Of a stretch of 64,000 nucleotides of DNA, positions 12,311-25,039 are shown piece after piece. Position numbers and translations under genes: made by a program. Origin of the DNA: Ophioderma brevispina (Eukaryota; Echinodermata; Ophiuroidea; Amphilepidida; Ophiodermatidae). How positions within the stretch are numbered: position 1 is the stretch's first letter; every line of letters starts with the position of its first letter. The notes under the pieces are model-generated. The model was not told the origin of the DNA and searched no databases. It saw nothing but the letters and a program-made list of their open reading frames with translations. Where the stretch lies: NCBI GenBank assembly GCA_023653785.1, contig JAMKCH010022259.1, positions 62,001-126,000 of the forward strand, given 5' to 3'.

Positions 12311-12619
12311 AACTGTTTAACCCCCTTGTACTTTCGTCATGTTATAATCCGGGGTTATAATTGGAAATCATTGCTTAAAGTAATCGAAAACATGTAGAGA
12401 CTTGATTAAAAATTGTAATAACCTATACGAATTTGTCCAGCATTGGTTACAAGTCTTGAATCACCATAATTATGATAGTCATATATGAACTCTGAAGTAT
12501 TTCAAAAATAGCTCGTCTAATTTTGTCAGGAACGCGAGCGTGAAATGGAACCGTTTTTAACCATATGTATACGTGCATGCATCGTTGAAAAAAACAGAGC
12601 ACAATGCAGAAAGGACACA

Positions 12620-12795
12620 ATAATTCCCGCCAAAACCGTTGCGCACGTGCGAGACTCCTTTTAAAATAAACCACAGCGACCAATGAAATTGAAATATTCT
12701 GGTCAAATGCATTAAATGGAAATCAAAGGACATGGTAAGGGGTGATAGTTCCCAATCTGCTAAATTTCCGCCAAAAAGATTGGGCACACGTGCAG
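12620..12795. promoter_or_regulatory. Paired E2F-like plus E-box motifs
   Basis: TTCCCGCCAAAA (12624-12635) is followed 20 bases on by CACGTG (12644-12649). The pair recurs as TTTCCGCCAAAA (12765-12776) with CACGTG at 12787-12792, 22 bases on. A CCAAT lies at 12680. The first motif matches the E2F consensus and the second is a canonical E-box. This could be a regulatory module, or a diverged tandem repeat that carries these words. No transcript start or downstream gene is seen. Confidence 0.2.
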
Positions 12796-12849
12796 CAAGG
12801 GTGTGTATAGATATGAATGATGGATAACAACCGAGGGCTCTTAACAATA

Positions 12850-15800
12850 AAACAAACCGATTTGCACGCTTGATTGAACTTCAATCCTGGAATGAATTAT
12901 AGGCGAGATTCTCTTTATTGTTTGCTTCCTTGTTTGGTACGATCCTTTTGACTTATTTCACCAGATAGATTTATTTTTTTATCGCGTTATATCTCCCTCT
13001 CTCCGTCCCTTCTCTCTCCGTCTCTCTGGGGTCTCTCTCAATGTTATAACTATTTAACAGTATAAGCTATAATATTAATAATCAGAGACAAAAGGTTGTT
13101 TGCGATTGCGGTCTATTCCACCACGCAACGTACACCATCGTGTTCTTCAATCTGTCAAATTGCGAGATGAAAAGTAATCTTTTATTATTATTATTATTAT
13201 TACTTAAATTCCTATTACTACTAGGCCAGGTCATTACCCGGGTTACGCGATTACCTGGCTTTCGGTACCCGGCCATAACTTTCAGGCGTTAGGAGTAGCA
13301 CCCCGGAAAGCAAACTTGTTGTGGCTCAGACCCACTTACACCCACACACCAAATTATTATTATTGTCATTATTATATTATTATATTATCAGTATTTTTAC
13401 TCAATACCATAATGCTGAAAATAGGTTTACACTACTGGAATGGTCTTCAGTATTTTTGCACATTAGCACTTGGTATAATGCTTTTTAATCGGCATGCCTA
13501 ATTGGACATGCTTTTAATGGACATAAAATGCTTGCTCTTCTGTAAAAAAAAAAATAATTAACGGCATACACGGCATATTATCTGATTGTAATCAGCCAGT
13601 CCAAAGAAAAGAAAATGGTTAGTCCTGCCCTGACCATGGCTGTTAGTTAAGAATATCGATGTCGCGGTAAATATGCTAAAAAGAAACCCACCTCTATTTC
13701 AAACCCGAAAAGTAATCGTTTGCAGGTACTTAGAGAGCTGCCGAAAATAGGCGTTGAACACCGTAATTGCTATGCCTAAGAGCTAAACAAAATCATGAAA
13801 AAAGATCTAGACATTGCGATAAAAAAGTTTGTACTCCGTGATTCACAATCCTAATAACTTAGGAAGTTGAAAATATAGCATGAATAATATCCTGCGGTCG
13901 TATTAACGATAACATCGCCCCAACGGAGTCATTTGTACTTTTACAATCGAAAACCATTAGGAATGACCGTCCAAGAATTTCAGATTTCAAATTACACTGC
14001 CTAAACATAATTCTGCAGTCTAAAGACTTTCTTCAATTTTGTATTTCCCATGCTATCATAGTGAGACGGTTAGCATGGGATTATTGAAACCCCCAATACA
14101 CTTACTAGAGACTAATGGTGAATTTCTTTTGGTTTGCGGCCTTTTTTGCAGGCAATATGCAAGTGGGACGACCGCCATGTGTCGCTGCTCGTTACCAACT
14201 GCCACGGTCAGGACTTATCTTGCAGCAAATGTTGCGTATATAGTCATAGTAATACTATAGTAGTTATAATTCGTCTGTTTAAGACAACATTTCATTTTTG
14301 CAACCATTTTGACAAAATTCAGTTAGCCCTTTCTCCCTAAATTCACCTCGTGCGATTCAACAGATCGTATTGGCCAGAATTTTTCATCCTCCTACGTTAC
14401 ATGCAATCGTGATAAGTTATAAAACGCAATTCATTTCCTAACGGCTGCATCTTGCTTCAAAATTAGCAACACTAATAATAATATTAAAAGTGTCATAAGC
14501 CAACTAAAAACATTTTACTGGATTTGATAATTTTCCTCTAGTATGGATTTATTGTACCCATATCAAAGCATTGGACACGATTAGGAAAACTTGATTAAAC
14601 GTCTACGTCTATCGAATACAATCGGGTACACTTGACTTTCCCGGATATGACAACAATGCTACTGTTCAAAGCATTATGTCAAAACAAAGCAGGCGCTAAA
14701 ATCTTACAGTTGTTAGCGTATATCTATAGGGTGAAGGAGGTCAAAATATAGCTTAGAAAGTGGAGAAGAAATACACTTAAAATCAGTTGAATTATTAATA
14801 TGTAGCATATCAAGTGTGATAATCAAGACCTCGGGCTCAGGAAGTTGTTTACTTGAAGATTTAGAAATTTGAGAATCTGTATGTAGGACCGTTTACCCGG
14901 GTTGTTAAGTAATTTCTATTTCTCATAGTTCATTAAAGCCCAGCCATTTATATTCATTTATCAAACATTATTTGAATCATTGGATGATTGTAGTGATTGT
15001 ATTGACGCTGGTTGAGGTGTTACAACGACTACTTGAGTGTCGAAAGACTAAGGTCGTTGCCTGTGCCGACGCCGAAACAAAGCTCCGATTCAAATACTTC
15101 TCTTTTGAAATAAAAAAAAGCAGAAATGAAGTGAGTATGAGATGGTCCTATCGTATCTAATCTGTTGATATTCATACTTTTGAGGGTATCAATGTAGTAA
15201 GTACAGGGTACATAAACAATGGCAGATTGCCAGATGGATTAGACTTATTCAACGGAGGAAATCGGTATTTTAAAGGCAAGTAGGCCATTTATTGAAAATC
15301 TGCATCTAAAAGCTAAGATATAGAAATTATATTTATTGTACATGTCACGTTTTGCCGGAAAATGTGAGGATAAATAGGCCTTATGATTTAGAGGAATACC
15401 AGAAGAGAAGATGTCTGTGGCAGTGGTCTGTGGATGCCACCCAGGCCCGTGCGGTCGCACCACCCCCCCCCCCCCAATCCACAAAAGGGCCACTTTTTGC
15501 TTTTTTTGGAGAAAAAAGGTCAAAATTTAGGTAACTTTGACAAGAAAGTCCACTTTGGTGATGAAATGTTAAAAAAGGACCATTTTAGAGGTGTTAGGTC
15601 CACTTTTACCAAAAGAATAAGATTTCCCAATTCAAATACAGTCACTTTATTAGTCCTCAGGCAATTTAAAAACTATGTAGCTTTCTACTTCGTCTGCCTT
15701 ATAAACCGCTCTCTCAAACGTTCTCAATAGGTCTTTAACTATCAAGTGCAAACTACATGAACTAGGCGAAATTTGTACCTTCAGACTATCTTATATCTCC

Positions 15801-16124
15801 TTTTAGACAAGTATAAAAATATAAAAAAGGACTTTATTTTGATATTCCCCAGTGCATAAAGAAATCGCCCAGTACTGGGCTCTTTTGGACCAAATCCAAT
15901 CAGCACCAAACTGCCAAAATACACAATGCAGTTTTTCTTACTATTGTTACTGCTACTTTCCGCATTAAAATTCACCAAATGTTTAAATACATGGAAGCGT
16001 GATTAAAAAAGACAAATTCAAAGAGGATATTTGGTGTTTTAAAAAAATGCTTTTAAACATATAATATCGTAAAGTCTGCTATCTGTTGTCAAAAAATGAA
16101 ATAAAATTGTTTGAGTTGCTCGCT
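12850..16124. other. Mostly unrecognised sequence
   Basis: I see short TTA/ATT microsatellite runs near 13180-13205 and 13350-13390, and the poly-C block at 15420-15620. No gene or transposon can be supported in the rest. Confidence 0.4.
15420..15620. repeat. Poly-C low-complexity repeat
   Basis: A 13-C run (15463-15475) follows GATGCCACCCAGGCC and precedes runs such as AAAAGGGCCACTTTTTGC and AGGTCCACTTTTACC. Similar phrases (AAAAAGGTCCACTTTTGCC) occur at 49870-49900, so the two are probably copies of one family. The open frames here come from the repeat. Confidence 0.4.
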
Positions 16125-16128
16125 TTAA

Positions 16129-16481
16129 AGGCTGACTCAGAGATTTCAAAATATATTTTTTGTGTAATAATTAAAAATAGTCACCTAGAACTAAAGATAG
16201 TAACCTCAAACGCACAATTCTAAAGTTTGAGATGAATTGGATATTTCGTTTTGATGCAGTAAACATTTGGTATAGTATTGCGTGCCATAGGATACTGTAT
16301 AACAAAAATTCCGGATCCGGAATTTTATAACAAAGTTGTGATTTTCAATATGAAGGACTTCGATTTGAGCTTAGCTATTTCACACAGTGATTAGTATATG
16401 AACATGCATTGTGTACATGCAAAAAACCCGATTTGTTTGAAAATTGAGGGCGCCCTCCTCGGGAAATCTCTGAGTCAGCCT
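16129..16481. mobile_element. TTAA-flanked MITE with 19-bp inverted ends
   Basis: The left end AGGCTGACTCAGAGATTTC (16129-16147) is matched exactly in inverted form at 16463-16481. Both ends are bordered by TTAA (16125-16128 and 16482-16485), a perfect 4-bp target duplication. TTAA targets are known for piggyBac and Kolobok-type transposons. No transposase is present in the 353 bases, so it is a non-autonomous element. A small palindrome TTCCGGATCCGGAA lies near the middle at about 16309. Confidence 0.85.
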
Positions 16482-16797
16482 TTAATGAAGTGATCGTAAA
16501 CTGTGCTAAGACGACCTTCGTCCAAAACGGCTCATCTTCGGCTCCTGCCGTCTCTTTGTGAATTTGAAAAACCCGCGTAAGCTTTATTAGCCTTTTTATA
16601 TATGCAAATTGGTTTATAAGGACCTATTAATTAACATCGTTTGGTAAGGTCAGTGTTGACAGATTCAATATCATTTAAGCTAGTTTGATGCTTGATATGG
16701 GAAGATAACTTTGCTTGGATTCACGTTTTGCTGTAAGCGATTTTGTTATAACAACTTTCGTAGGTTCCAACAAAAAAAGATACAACGAGAGGTTTTT

Positions 16798-17758
16798 AGC
16801 AGGGGACTAATGAGTATGCGCTTCCGGATAAAATTGGAATTTTGCACACACGTACTTTAGGCATTGGTATCCATAAATGGATGGAAGGACTTACAAACCC
16901 CTCTTAATGGCCCCATTTTGGTTTCAAGGTTATACAGGGGTCAAAAATTTAAAATGTTCTGAATGTGTTAAAAAGCACACCATGGTGTTTGTTTGATCAC
17001 CAAGGATCCAAAAAGGTATAGTTACACTATCTGTGGCTTATAGTTCCGGAGTTATGAGGTAAACAATGAAAAAATGGTATGAAAAAGTAATTTTGATGTG
17101 TACATGGGTCAAAAGTTAAAAGTTGCTTTGATTCAGTTAATATGTGGTGCAAATTGTTTCCCTAGCTTAAAGGATTGAAATAAGGAATAGTTTGCCTTAT
17201 CTGTTATGCTTAGTTTTCACGTTATCCAACAACATAGGTCACAGGGTCAATAGAATCCAATAGCTGCCAATAGCTGTTGATAGCTGTTGACTTTATTCGC
17301 CATTTTGGTTAATAACCAGACACGTAAGATAGTCAAAAATATTCCTATATTTCATTCTATGAGCTAAACCAACAATTTGAACCACATTTTACAAAAAATT
17401 GGAGCAACTTTTAATTTTGACCCCTGTACAAACCAAAATTGACTTTTTTACCATTTTTACAGTTCTTACCCCATAATTCCTAAATTAAGTCACAGGTAGT
17501 ATAAACTATACCTTTTTGGAATACTTTGTAACCAGGAACCGGAACATTCATGGTGTGCTTTTCAACACCATCGGGAACATTTTAAAAATTTTACCCCTGT
17601 GTAACCTTGAAATCCAAGCTGGGGGTCATGAAAGGGGCGTGGCAAGTGCTTCATCAATTTTTTTGATTATCAATGTTTAAAGTACTTGTGTACCAAAATT
17701 CACAATTTTATCCGGATTGCACACTCACATAAGATTGTTCACTAACACGGTCCCCCAC
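16798..17758. mobile_element. Long palindromic foldback element, copy 1
   Basis: This 961-base element starts AGCAGGGGAC and ends GTCCCCCAC. Its two halves are inverted copies for several hundred bases. Paired blocks include CTTCCGGATAAAATTG with a right-hand ATTTTATCCGGA, ACAGGGGTCAAAAATTT with its right-hand match, GTGTTAAAAAGCACACCATG with CATGGTGTGCTTTTCAACAC, and AAAAAGGTATAGTT with AACTATACCTTTTT. A unique middle of roughly 200 bases lies near 17140-17330. A second copy in the same orientation is at 29492-30366. No coding capacity is seen. It fits a foldback-type or long-inverted-repeat DNA transposon. Confidence 0.85.
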
Positions 17759-17827
17759 GATTTGGGGCATCCATATATTGATGCATATTGCTACAGAAAT
17801 GCTTTGAAAGTGAAAACAAAAGCAATT

Positions 17828-18000
17828 TGGATTTGCTTAATTTCAATAGAAAATATAGATGGATTTAGCCATTGCTCCTAAGTAAATAGGAAATTTCACA
17901 ATTTTGTACAAAAAAAAAAATAATTCTCAGCTTAAATTAATCCTTTCACATGGGAATATTTTTGAGAGAATGCTTTACATATTTTTAGGGACACGTGTAT
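17828..18000 (+). repeat. Diverged dispersed repeat, copy 2
   Basis: The counterpart of 1896-2090, with shared blocks in the same order: TTGCTTAATTTCAATA, AATTTTGTA, TTAATCCTTTCACAT, GCTTTAC and TTTTTAGGGACACGTG. An 11-A run sits in the middle. Identity is moderate and the family is unknown. Confidence 0.4.
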
Positions 18001-21000
18001 GTGAAATCTGTGCACTTTTAAACTCATGGTATCTTTCAGAGTTACCTCATGAAAGTGTTGACATCTCTTTGAAAGACTCGTACATTTCAACATTTGTTCA
18101 TTTCGTGTAGCTAAAACATGCACACTTTAAAGGCCACATCATACTTCGAGTCGCTGCAAGCGATGGCGTTGAGAGCAAGAACAGTACGGATTTAGCCTCA
18201 AGGCCATGCTTAACAACTTACTTTCTAAGCACAAGGCATGCTGCTTTGGATTTGTAATTTGCTTTGATTTGAATAGATTTGATCAGCATATCAATTAAAA
18301 ATGACACTTGTATAAAGGTATAAACATAAAAAAAATAAAAAAAATAAAAAGTTTTTTAAAAACAGTAATTCACAGTTAATGATGGGACCTTGAGGAACAC
18401 ATACATGCACGGCCACACTAAAACAGCATAAAGTCGTGTGTTTGTTTTTATTTTCTCCTCGAAACATTGTTTTTGGTATTGGAATCACCCGCTTGCTTAT
18501 AACTGTGTTCATTCACAGTAGTTAAATGCAAATTTTTCAGACTCTAAAGAATAAAAAATTGCGACGCCTGGTGTTCTGCCAGAAATGAAATCATAGAAGA
18601 GTACTAAGTATCGTGTAAAAAACTTCCAAACATACTAACAACTATGAAGGTCACATAATATCCTGTAATAATACCAATATTATTTCTAATACAACGTACT
18701 AAAACAATATGGTAAGAAAAACACGTATTTGAGAATGGGCTTGCTCAGTGAAGCGACCTGTTAAGCCAAGAATTTCACGGCAATATAAACCACATCTTAA
18801 GAGTATTCACCGAATTAAAACAGATTTCTTTCAAAGATACAAAAACTTCCTGCTCTGTACCTGTCACGGTGGAAATTATTTCGCCAACGTGTGCAGCCAA
18901 TAAAGAGCAAGACAATACTCGGAAGTTGAGCATCAACTTTTATAGGCTTTATATTGAAATGATTTTGTCGTCACGGTTTGTTTGCACTTCTCTGGTGCTA
19001 ACTCAGGTGTAAATGAAGGTCGGTTAGACAATAAGTAGTCGCGTGGCAAATCGAACCGTTGGTTTGGGTCACCTATTGTCTTTGTCCATATCGGTTTGAC
19101 CATGGGCCAAATTGGCTAAATCGTTATGTTATGATCGCAATTTAACCGAAGGTGATAGTGGACAACCTTTCTGTTGATCAAATGCAGAAGGAGTAGGAAA
19201 CAACGATACTGTTTGAAGAAAATAAATAACACGCATTAAGGTTTTTGCTTGCCGAAAGTCCTGATGGGAAATCTACGTTTGCATGTAGGAGGTTTTGACA
19301 TAGGGTCACTTTGCACATAGAAGTTTTATTTCAAAGTAAAATTCACATAGGAGGTTTTCCCGCCCAACTACGCGACAACAATATAATTCTTTAAACACAT
19401 TTACACGTAACAAGCTACCACAGGCAATGAATTTTAGTACCAGCACAAATCAGACGTTAGGACAGTACACCAAATCCAAAAACAAGAAAGGTCATCAAGA
19501 AATTTCGCATAGATTCTCTAAGCATTGGCACATAAATTTGGAATTTAGTATTACTCCAATACAAAATTCAGCCTGTTTTACTGAACCAAAAGCAATTCAC
19601 TTTTTTTTTACTTTTAAGGTATTTTCGAGCCAAATACTAACAAAAAATCCATTGAGTGTATAATATTTTGTATGAACTCAATGTATAATGGTACCTGGAA
19701 GTTTCTCGTTGTGCTTTTATTGGCAACTAATCGTCGGATTTAATGTACAGTAATGTTTGCTTACATGTACCACTACCACCCAGAAGTTTTAGATTCGATA
19801 ACAAACTGAAAATTATATTTATGTATCATATACTAATATTCACCATGTTCACGGTATTTATCTTCCTTCTTTTCATTAACACGGAGCTGCTTAACACCTC
19901 CAAATGAATGCCATTGTCTGATTAACGCAATAAACATATTATTTGGTTACGAGGAGTTTGTCTCCTAACACCTATGCACAGATATCATGTGAATAACGCA
20001 GTAAACTGAATTTGAGATGTTTTGTCCCTTCAGAAATATGAACCTTGGGGAAAATGTGGGTGTTACCCTATTTATCTACCCTGAATAGAGCCCAGTACCA
20101 CACATTGCTCAGGATTTAACAAAGGTTCCACCTTTGACATTATATTGTTTACTTTTGGCTGTTAACAGAACAAGGAAGAATTACAGCAACGTGTAATTTT
20201 ATTGATACGTTTTCTCAGAAAATCATTAGAACTAGAGCATGGATATAATAGTTGGCATGATTTTTATCTAAAAATAGTTGAGAATCGACGCTCATTAATT
20301 TGGTGTTGTATTGACTTTTTATCATGGCGACTATTTACAGAGTGTTAAGGACGAACACTGGTGGTAAAGCCGACCACAACGCACGTGTAAACCACCGTTT
20401 TATTTTTGATTATGCATCTCCCGCGTCATTTTTGTTTCGACCTTTGAGCTTTGCGATCAAAATCTTCATAAATGCGATTTTACAACTTATGATTAATTTA
20501 TTTGCCTTAGACATCTAGATGAACAACATGTCGGACCTCTTTTTGACGCTTGTTTACTGTGATTAGTGGCCTTTTATTGGCATATAAAACTGTAGCGTGA
20601 TTTCTACGCAAGTTTTTTTCACCATGACCCAGCGAAATTGTGCCTCTTATTATGTTAGCATTAAAGCAGCAAATAACTCTATCTTGTGCTATATTACGTA
20701 ATTGATTTATGCGCATTAGTGCTACACATGGTAGTTGGTTCACTTCCCGCCCCAATCCTCCCCTTTCTCATTACCTTGACGATCACTGCACCTCTATTAT
20801 TGGGAGGCATAGAATGTTAAGCTTCGCAGCTTTAGCTTACTTTTAAACCTTGCTAAGTCCATTCATTGCACAAAGCAATAGATTAAATTTTCGTCATTTT
20901 TTGTGAACGAAATCAGCAACTTGAGATTAAAATAATAACCCATTAAATGACCAATAAAGTTGTTTAAACAAAATTGGTCCGGCAAGAGTCAGGTACGAGA

Positions 21001-21855
21001 GTACCAAAACATATCTATTTTCAGGTTGATTCGCAAATAATTGATTGAAGCCATTCCTCGAAATAACACAGTCTGCATAGTAGCTGAACCTTGTGTTAGA
21101 TAGTAGTTAGTTAAAACTTAAAACATATCCGAAACCTCTTTATTTGCATTCATTATATTTATATATGCACTAGGGTCATGAAGACCCTGTGCTGCATCTA
21201 GGAAATTTAGTTAAATTTATTTATAAAGGTTGTTTAGTTACAGAAATAAATAAATTTAATGGATATATTTACACTACATATATCAAATGAGTGAAATCTG
21301 GAATAATGTGAATAAAAATTACGAACAAACATTTTTTTAAGAAAAGGCACAAAGAAATGGAGGTCAAATCCTAACCTGATCTGATTCACAATAGTTTTTT
21401 CAGACAAAATTTAATTTCAGTGACCGTGATGACATTTATAAATAATGATCCTGTCCCCGTTTCTGAAGCTACAGTAGACATGGTAGATAACAAAATGAAT
21501 CGAGTCAAATACATTGTCATTGAACATTTTCAATGACTGGCGTATCTTATACAAGCTTGCAATAGAGAAAGAAAATCTCTCCACTTTTGTGGCTAGTATA
21601 ACACTACAAGTTGACAATAAATCTGAGCTGCTTCGATGATTGAAGGATTGGTTTTATTGGTTGTTGTTGAAGTCTATTGTATGTGGGTAGTCGTCGTGGT
21701 GAGCGGACGTGTCTAACTTGAGCTCCGATGTTCATTCAGCCGTAACATAGGATCTGGCTTATATACCACCTATATATCGCCTATATTATATATCGCGTAT
21801 ACAACATGCCTTCCTGTCACGATTGCAAAGCAAAAGGGACTAATGTACGGATCCG
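18001..21855. other. Mostly unrecognised sequence
   Basis: No gene or transposon can be supported. A short open stretch at 20324-20518 begins ATCATGGCG, a fair start context, but its product shows no motif I recognise and it has no visible partner exon. The last 200 bases contain several TATAT-rich words (TATATACCACC, TATATATCGCC) before the poly-A run at 21856. Confidence 0.35.
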
Positions 21856-21876
21856 AAAAAAAAAAAAAAAAAAAAA
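21856..21876 (+). repeat. Poly-A run of 21 bases
   Basis: An uninterrupted run of 21 A directly before a retrotransposon coding fragment. It could be the 3' tail of a retroposed sequence whose body lies to the left (perhaps 21640-21855), abutting or inserted into the LINE that starts at about 21889. No flanking duplication is evident. Confidence 0.5.
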
Positions 21877-21888
21877 TCGTCACATAAT

Positions 21889-22341
21889 TTGGAGAAATAC
21901 CTTCTTGATAAGAATGATTTTCAAGGGGTTAATTTGAAATTTAAAGCCAGATCAAACACACTGGCTCTTAATAATAGGATTTCAAAGTGGACTGATGACA
22001 ATGACGGGTCCTGCTTTTTATGTAATAATGGTACAGAGGATTTGTATCATTTTTTCTTTATCTGCAAATGCTTTAATGATATCCGCGTTGACGAATTCAT
22101 GAAACTGGAGTCACGTTTATACAACATCAATTGTAACCACATTTGGTCTTTGTTTATCGCAGGGAATTTAGATACGAAACTAATGTTAACATTAGGCAAC
22201 ACTGATTTATTTGCTTTTGATGATCACTCAGAAAACATTAGTTCCATTTTTGACTCTTTTTGCAAGAGATACCTCAAACGTGCGTGGTCTTTACGCAATA
22301 ATCTTTGTGATGTGAATAGTCGTACTGCCCTTTATTCCTAA
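21889..22341 (+). pseudogene. LINE ORF2 C-terminal fragment with zinc knuckle
   Basis: About 150 codons are open without an ATG start and end at TAA. The product carries the layout of the end of a non-LTR retrotransposon polymerase: a basic segment LKFKARSNTLALNNRISKW, then a Cys-His knuckle beginning CFLCNNGTEDLYHFFFICKC, followed by a variable tail rich in charged residues. The reverse transcriptase and endonuclease domains are absent, so this is a 5'-truncated copy, the usual result of target-primed insertion. The frame is unbroken, so this copy is younger than the other LINE remnants here. The clade was not assigned. The 3' region probably continues to the AAAT-repeat tail near 23008. Confidence 0.75.
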
Positions 22342-22766
22342 TTACTATGTATTATATTTATATATTTTGTATGTAAGCTTTTTTTTTTTTAAATGTTAAA
22401 CATCCTGTATAAATATTTGTTTATTTACATTGTACCTATACTAAGCGGGAGTAACTGAACGAGTGTACATAAGCGGTGTATTGCGTGCGTGTGTGTGGGT
22501 GTGATGTTAGTGCATGCCAGCATACGTCTTTAAATATGCTTTGTTAACTGCTCCATATTTGTACTCCAGTGCATGTCGCATCCAGTGACCAGTTGTTGCA
22601 TGTTGGTGTGCATCTGCCTTCGGGATTCTTTCTCAGAGGCACACCGGATGCAACACCGAAGACTGGATGAGACAGTCATGATGCATTGTATGACTTTATA
22701 CTATTTTATTATTCATTTTGTGGTGTGTGTGTGTGTGTGTGTGTGTGTGTGATCGTATAGGCCTTG

Positions 22767-22801
<35 letters not shown>

Positions 22802-23010
22802 GATGAGGTGGGTGTGTGTATATGTGTGTGTGTGCATGTGTATGTGTGTGTATATGTGTGGGTGCGTGAGCATTTTGATTGGGTTTTTGAATAATTATTT
22901 TGTTTTTTGCTTAATATATTTGTTTTGTATATGAGTCTGAACGCACCGCCGGGTAGGCGTGTGCCACTGTTATAAAAGTGTATGTTCAAATAAATAAATA
23001 AATAAATTAA
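22342..23010 (+). mobile_element. Probable LINE 3' region with (GT)n and (AAAT)n
   Basis: After the LINE stop codon the sequence holds GTGTGT patches, including long imperfect (GT)n runs at about 22722-22865, and ends in AAATAAATAAATAAAT near 22988-23006. A short tandem tail is typical of some LINE 3' ends, so the whole interval may be one 3' untranslated region with later (GT)n growth. The 152-codon open stretch on the other strand here is a by-product of the (CA)n repeat. Confidence 0.45.
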
Positions 23011-25039
23011 TACCCTTAAACTTATCATTTGAAAGAAAAGAATCTCTAGTTGAAGTAAGTGTAAAGGAACAATACAACGACCGTGGTTTGGTTTGGAAGT
23101 CGTAGTGAAAGACCTGTCAGGTTTTAGTGTGACGTAGTTAGAAACTGGCGACACACTGGAGCCAGTGAGGGCGAATGAGCTCTTACTCGACGGATTCTTA
23201 ACAATAGCCTCCGAATTTGTTCATGGGTTTCTAGACCCACTTTTCAATACGCATTTGATTCCACTATTTTCTTTCAGCACTTCGCTGTCAGGGGATGTCA
23301 AGTTGAAAAAAAGGTATGCTTTAGGAAGAAAAAAGTGACCGAGTAATTGCTTGCAATAGGAAACTAGCTCCAGGCGACCTTTATACTTTTGCTTTATCAG
23401 TATGTATATATGGCAGTGAATAAACGTGCTGTAGGTTGGTCGTGTTTGTATACTCTCTATGGAAGCGTGGTACTGTGTATTTTAGTTCAAATTATTTGTT
23501 ATTTGATTCGACAATAAAGACAGACCTATTTCAATATTCTAAAGGGAATGTGCGTGTAGTTCTAAATTTTTACATTCTAACTTTACAACAAATGTCTAAA
23601 AATGCGAGACTGGGATACTATTTGCAAACGTGTTGCACGTTTAAAGGTGGTAAACTAAAAGTTAGTTTCTCGTCTGGCATTTTTAAAGAAAAGCCGACGA
23701 CTTTTTAGTGCAAAATAATGCACAACTGTTGTGCCTTAAAGAGAAGCCCTCTTCATTAATTAAAGATTAGGTTAGTAGTTGTTACACACAAAACTTTGCG
23801 AAATAAGTGGTAATTCTGCTCATCGTTTCAAAAGAATATAAACCTGGACAATAAAAGCAGCAGCCCGGAAAAGGAAGCGCGAGGAAAAGATAAATTATTG
23901 AAAGACCAGAGAGACTCCGCGCGTACGAATGAGTGTCAGGGAGAGCTAGAGAAAACAGAGAGAGGGAAAGAAGAGAGCGAAATGTAAGCCTCGTTTTTAA
24001 TTGGATTGTAAATAGACAGTTTAATTAGCTGATTATACTACTATTCTCGATCCTGATCGTGATGTATAGATATTACTCTTAGCTCACGGTTCCGAAGGCG
24101 GTAGCCCGCTCTGAAGAACGAGGGGGTTTTATGCTACTCACCACCAAGACCATGAAGAGCTAGAGCCGCTAGCCGTCTTCTAAGTTTATTCTTAGCCGCG
24201 TGTTACGAGGTAAATTCAGAGTTAGGTACCTCTGAAATAGTAGCAATCTCAGGTAGCAACGCCCACTGGACTTTTAACACGGGCAGAGGTAAAAACCACC
24301 ACTCCACCAGCACACTCTTCACCAATAGTGAATTCGAAGTACCCCTCTATCATGTCACAATTTCGTAATATTCTGCTGAAAGTGTGATGTTCGACTTGCG
24401 CAAAATTTATTGCGTAATGAAACTATCTTTGAGTTTATTTTTATGTACAACAACAAACAGCACGCAGAGTGAGTCATATAATTATTTCAATAGAACATTT
24501 GGTTAGTTTTAATTGCTATGATACGCTTGAGTAATTTAAAGCAAAGGTACAAGTACACTAGCACGCAATCGCAGTAGTACTTGGTTTCTCTGTCGAGTTA
24601 CGAAAAAATCGAGTTACAGCTGCAGAGGTTTCCAGCGAGTTGCATAGGTGAATTAATTGTAAATTCCTCTAAATGTGCACTTAATTGATTGTAGAAATGA
24701 TAGTAGATTGTGGAAATGATAGTAGAAAAGAAAACCAGAATAAGTTTTGTGCCTGCTTCATCAAATCTGCCTGCTGCATCAAATCCGCCCAATAGATTAG
24801 GGATTCTTGACACTTTGCGAACTCTGGAGTTAAAGGTGCCCCACCCGAATACAACAAATACTTTTCTGCACACCATAGCCCTAACACCCCACCCCACTGG
24901 ACTGTTAAACCATCAAATGCCACCAAATACCACAGGGGAATTTCATGGTCACTGATGGTTTGTATGCAAACATATGGGAGGTGTGCCACTGGAACCCAAA
25001 ATACCACACTGTAGTATTTTGTGGTATTTTGGAGTGTGG
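23011..25039. other. No recognisable feature
   Basis: I see no gene. A purine-rich patch (GAGAG words) lies at 23925-23980. Near 24990-25035 a short palindrome pairs CCAAAATACCAC with GTGGTATTTTGG. Confidence 0.4.

Noticed and set aside
22696..23154. 152-codon open frame on the minus strand
   Set aside because: Most of it is translated (CA)n microsatellite giving Thr-His repeats; no start context or domain.
24598..25007. Two overlapping frames of about 100 codons on the minus strand
   Set aside because: They overlap in different frames with no domain, in a stretch ending in a short palindrome; composition explains them.
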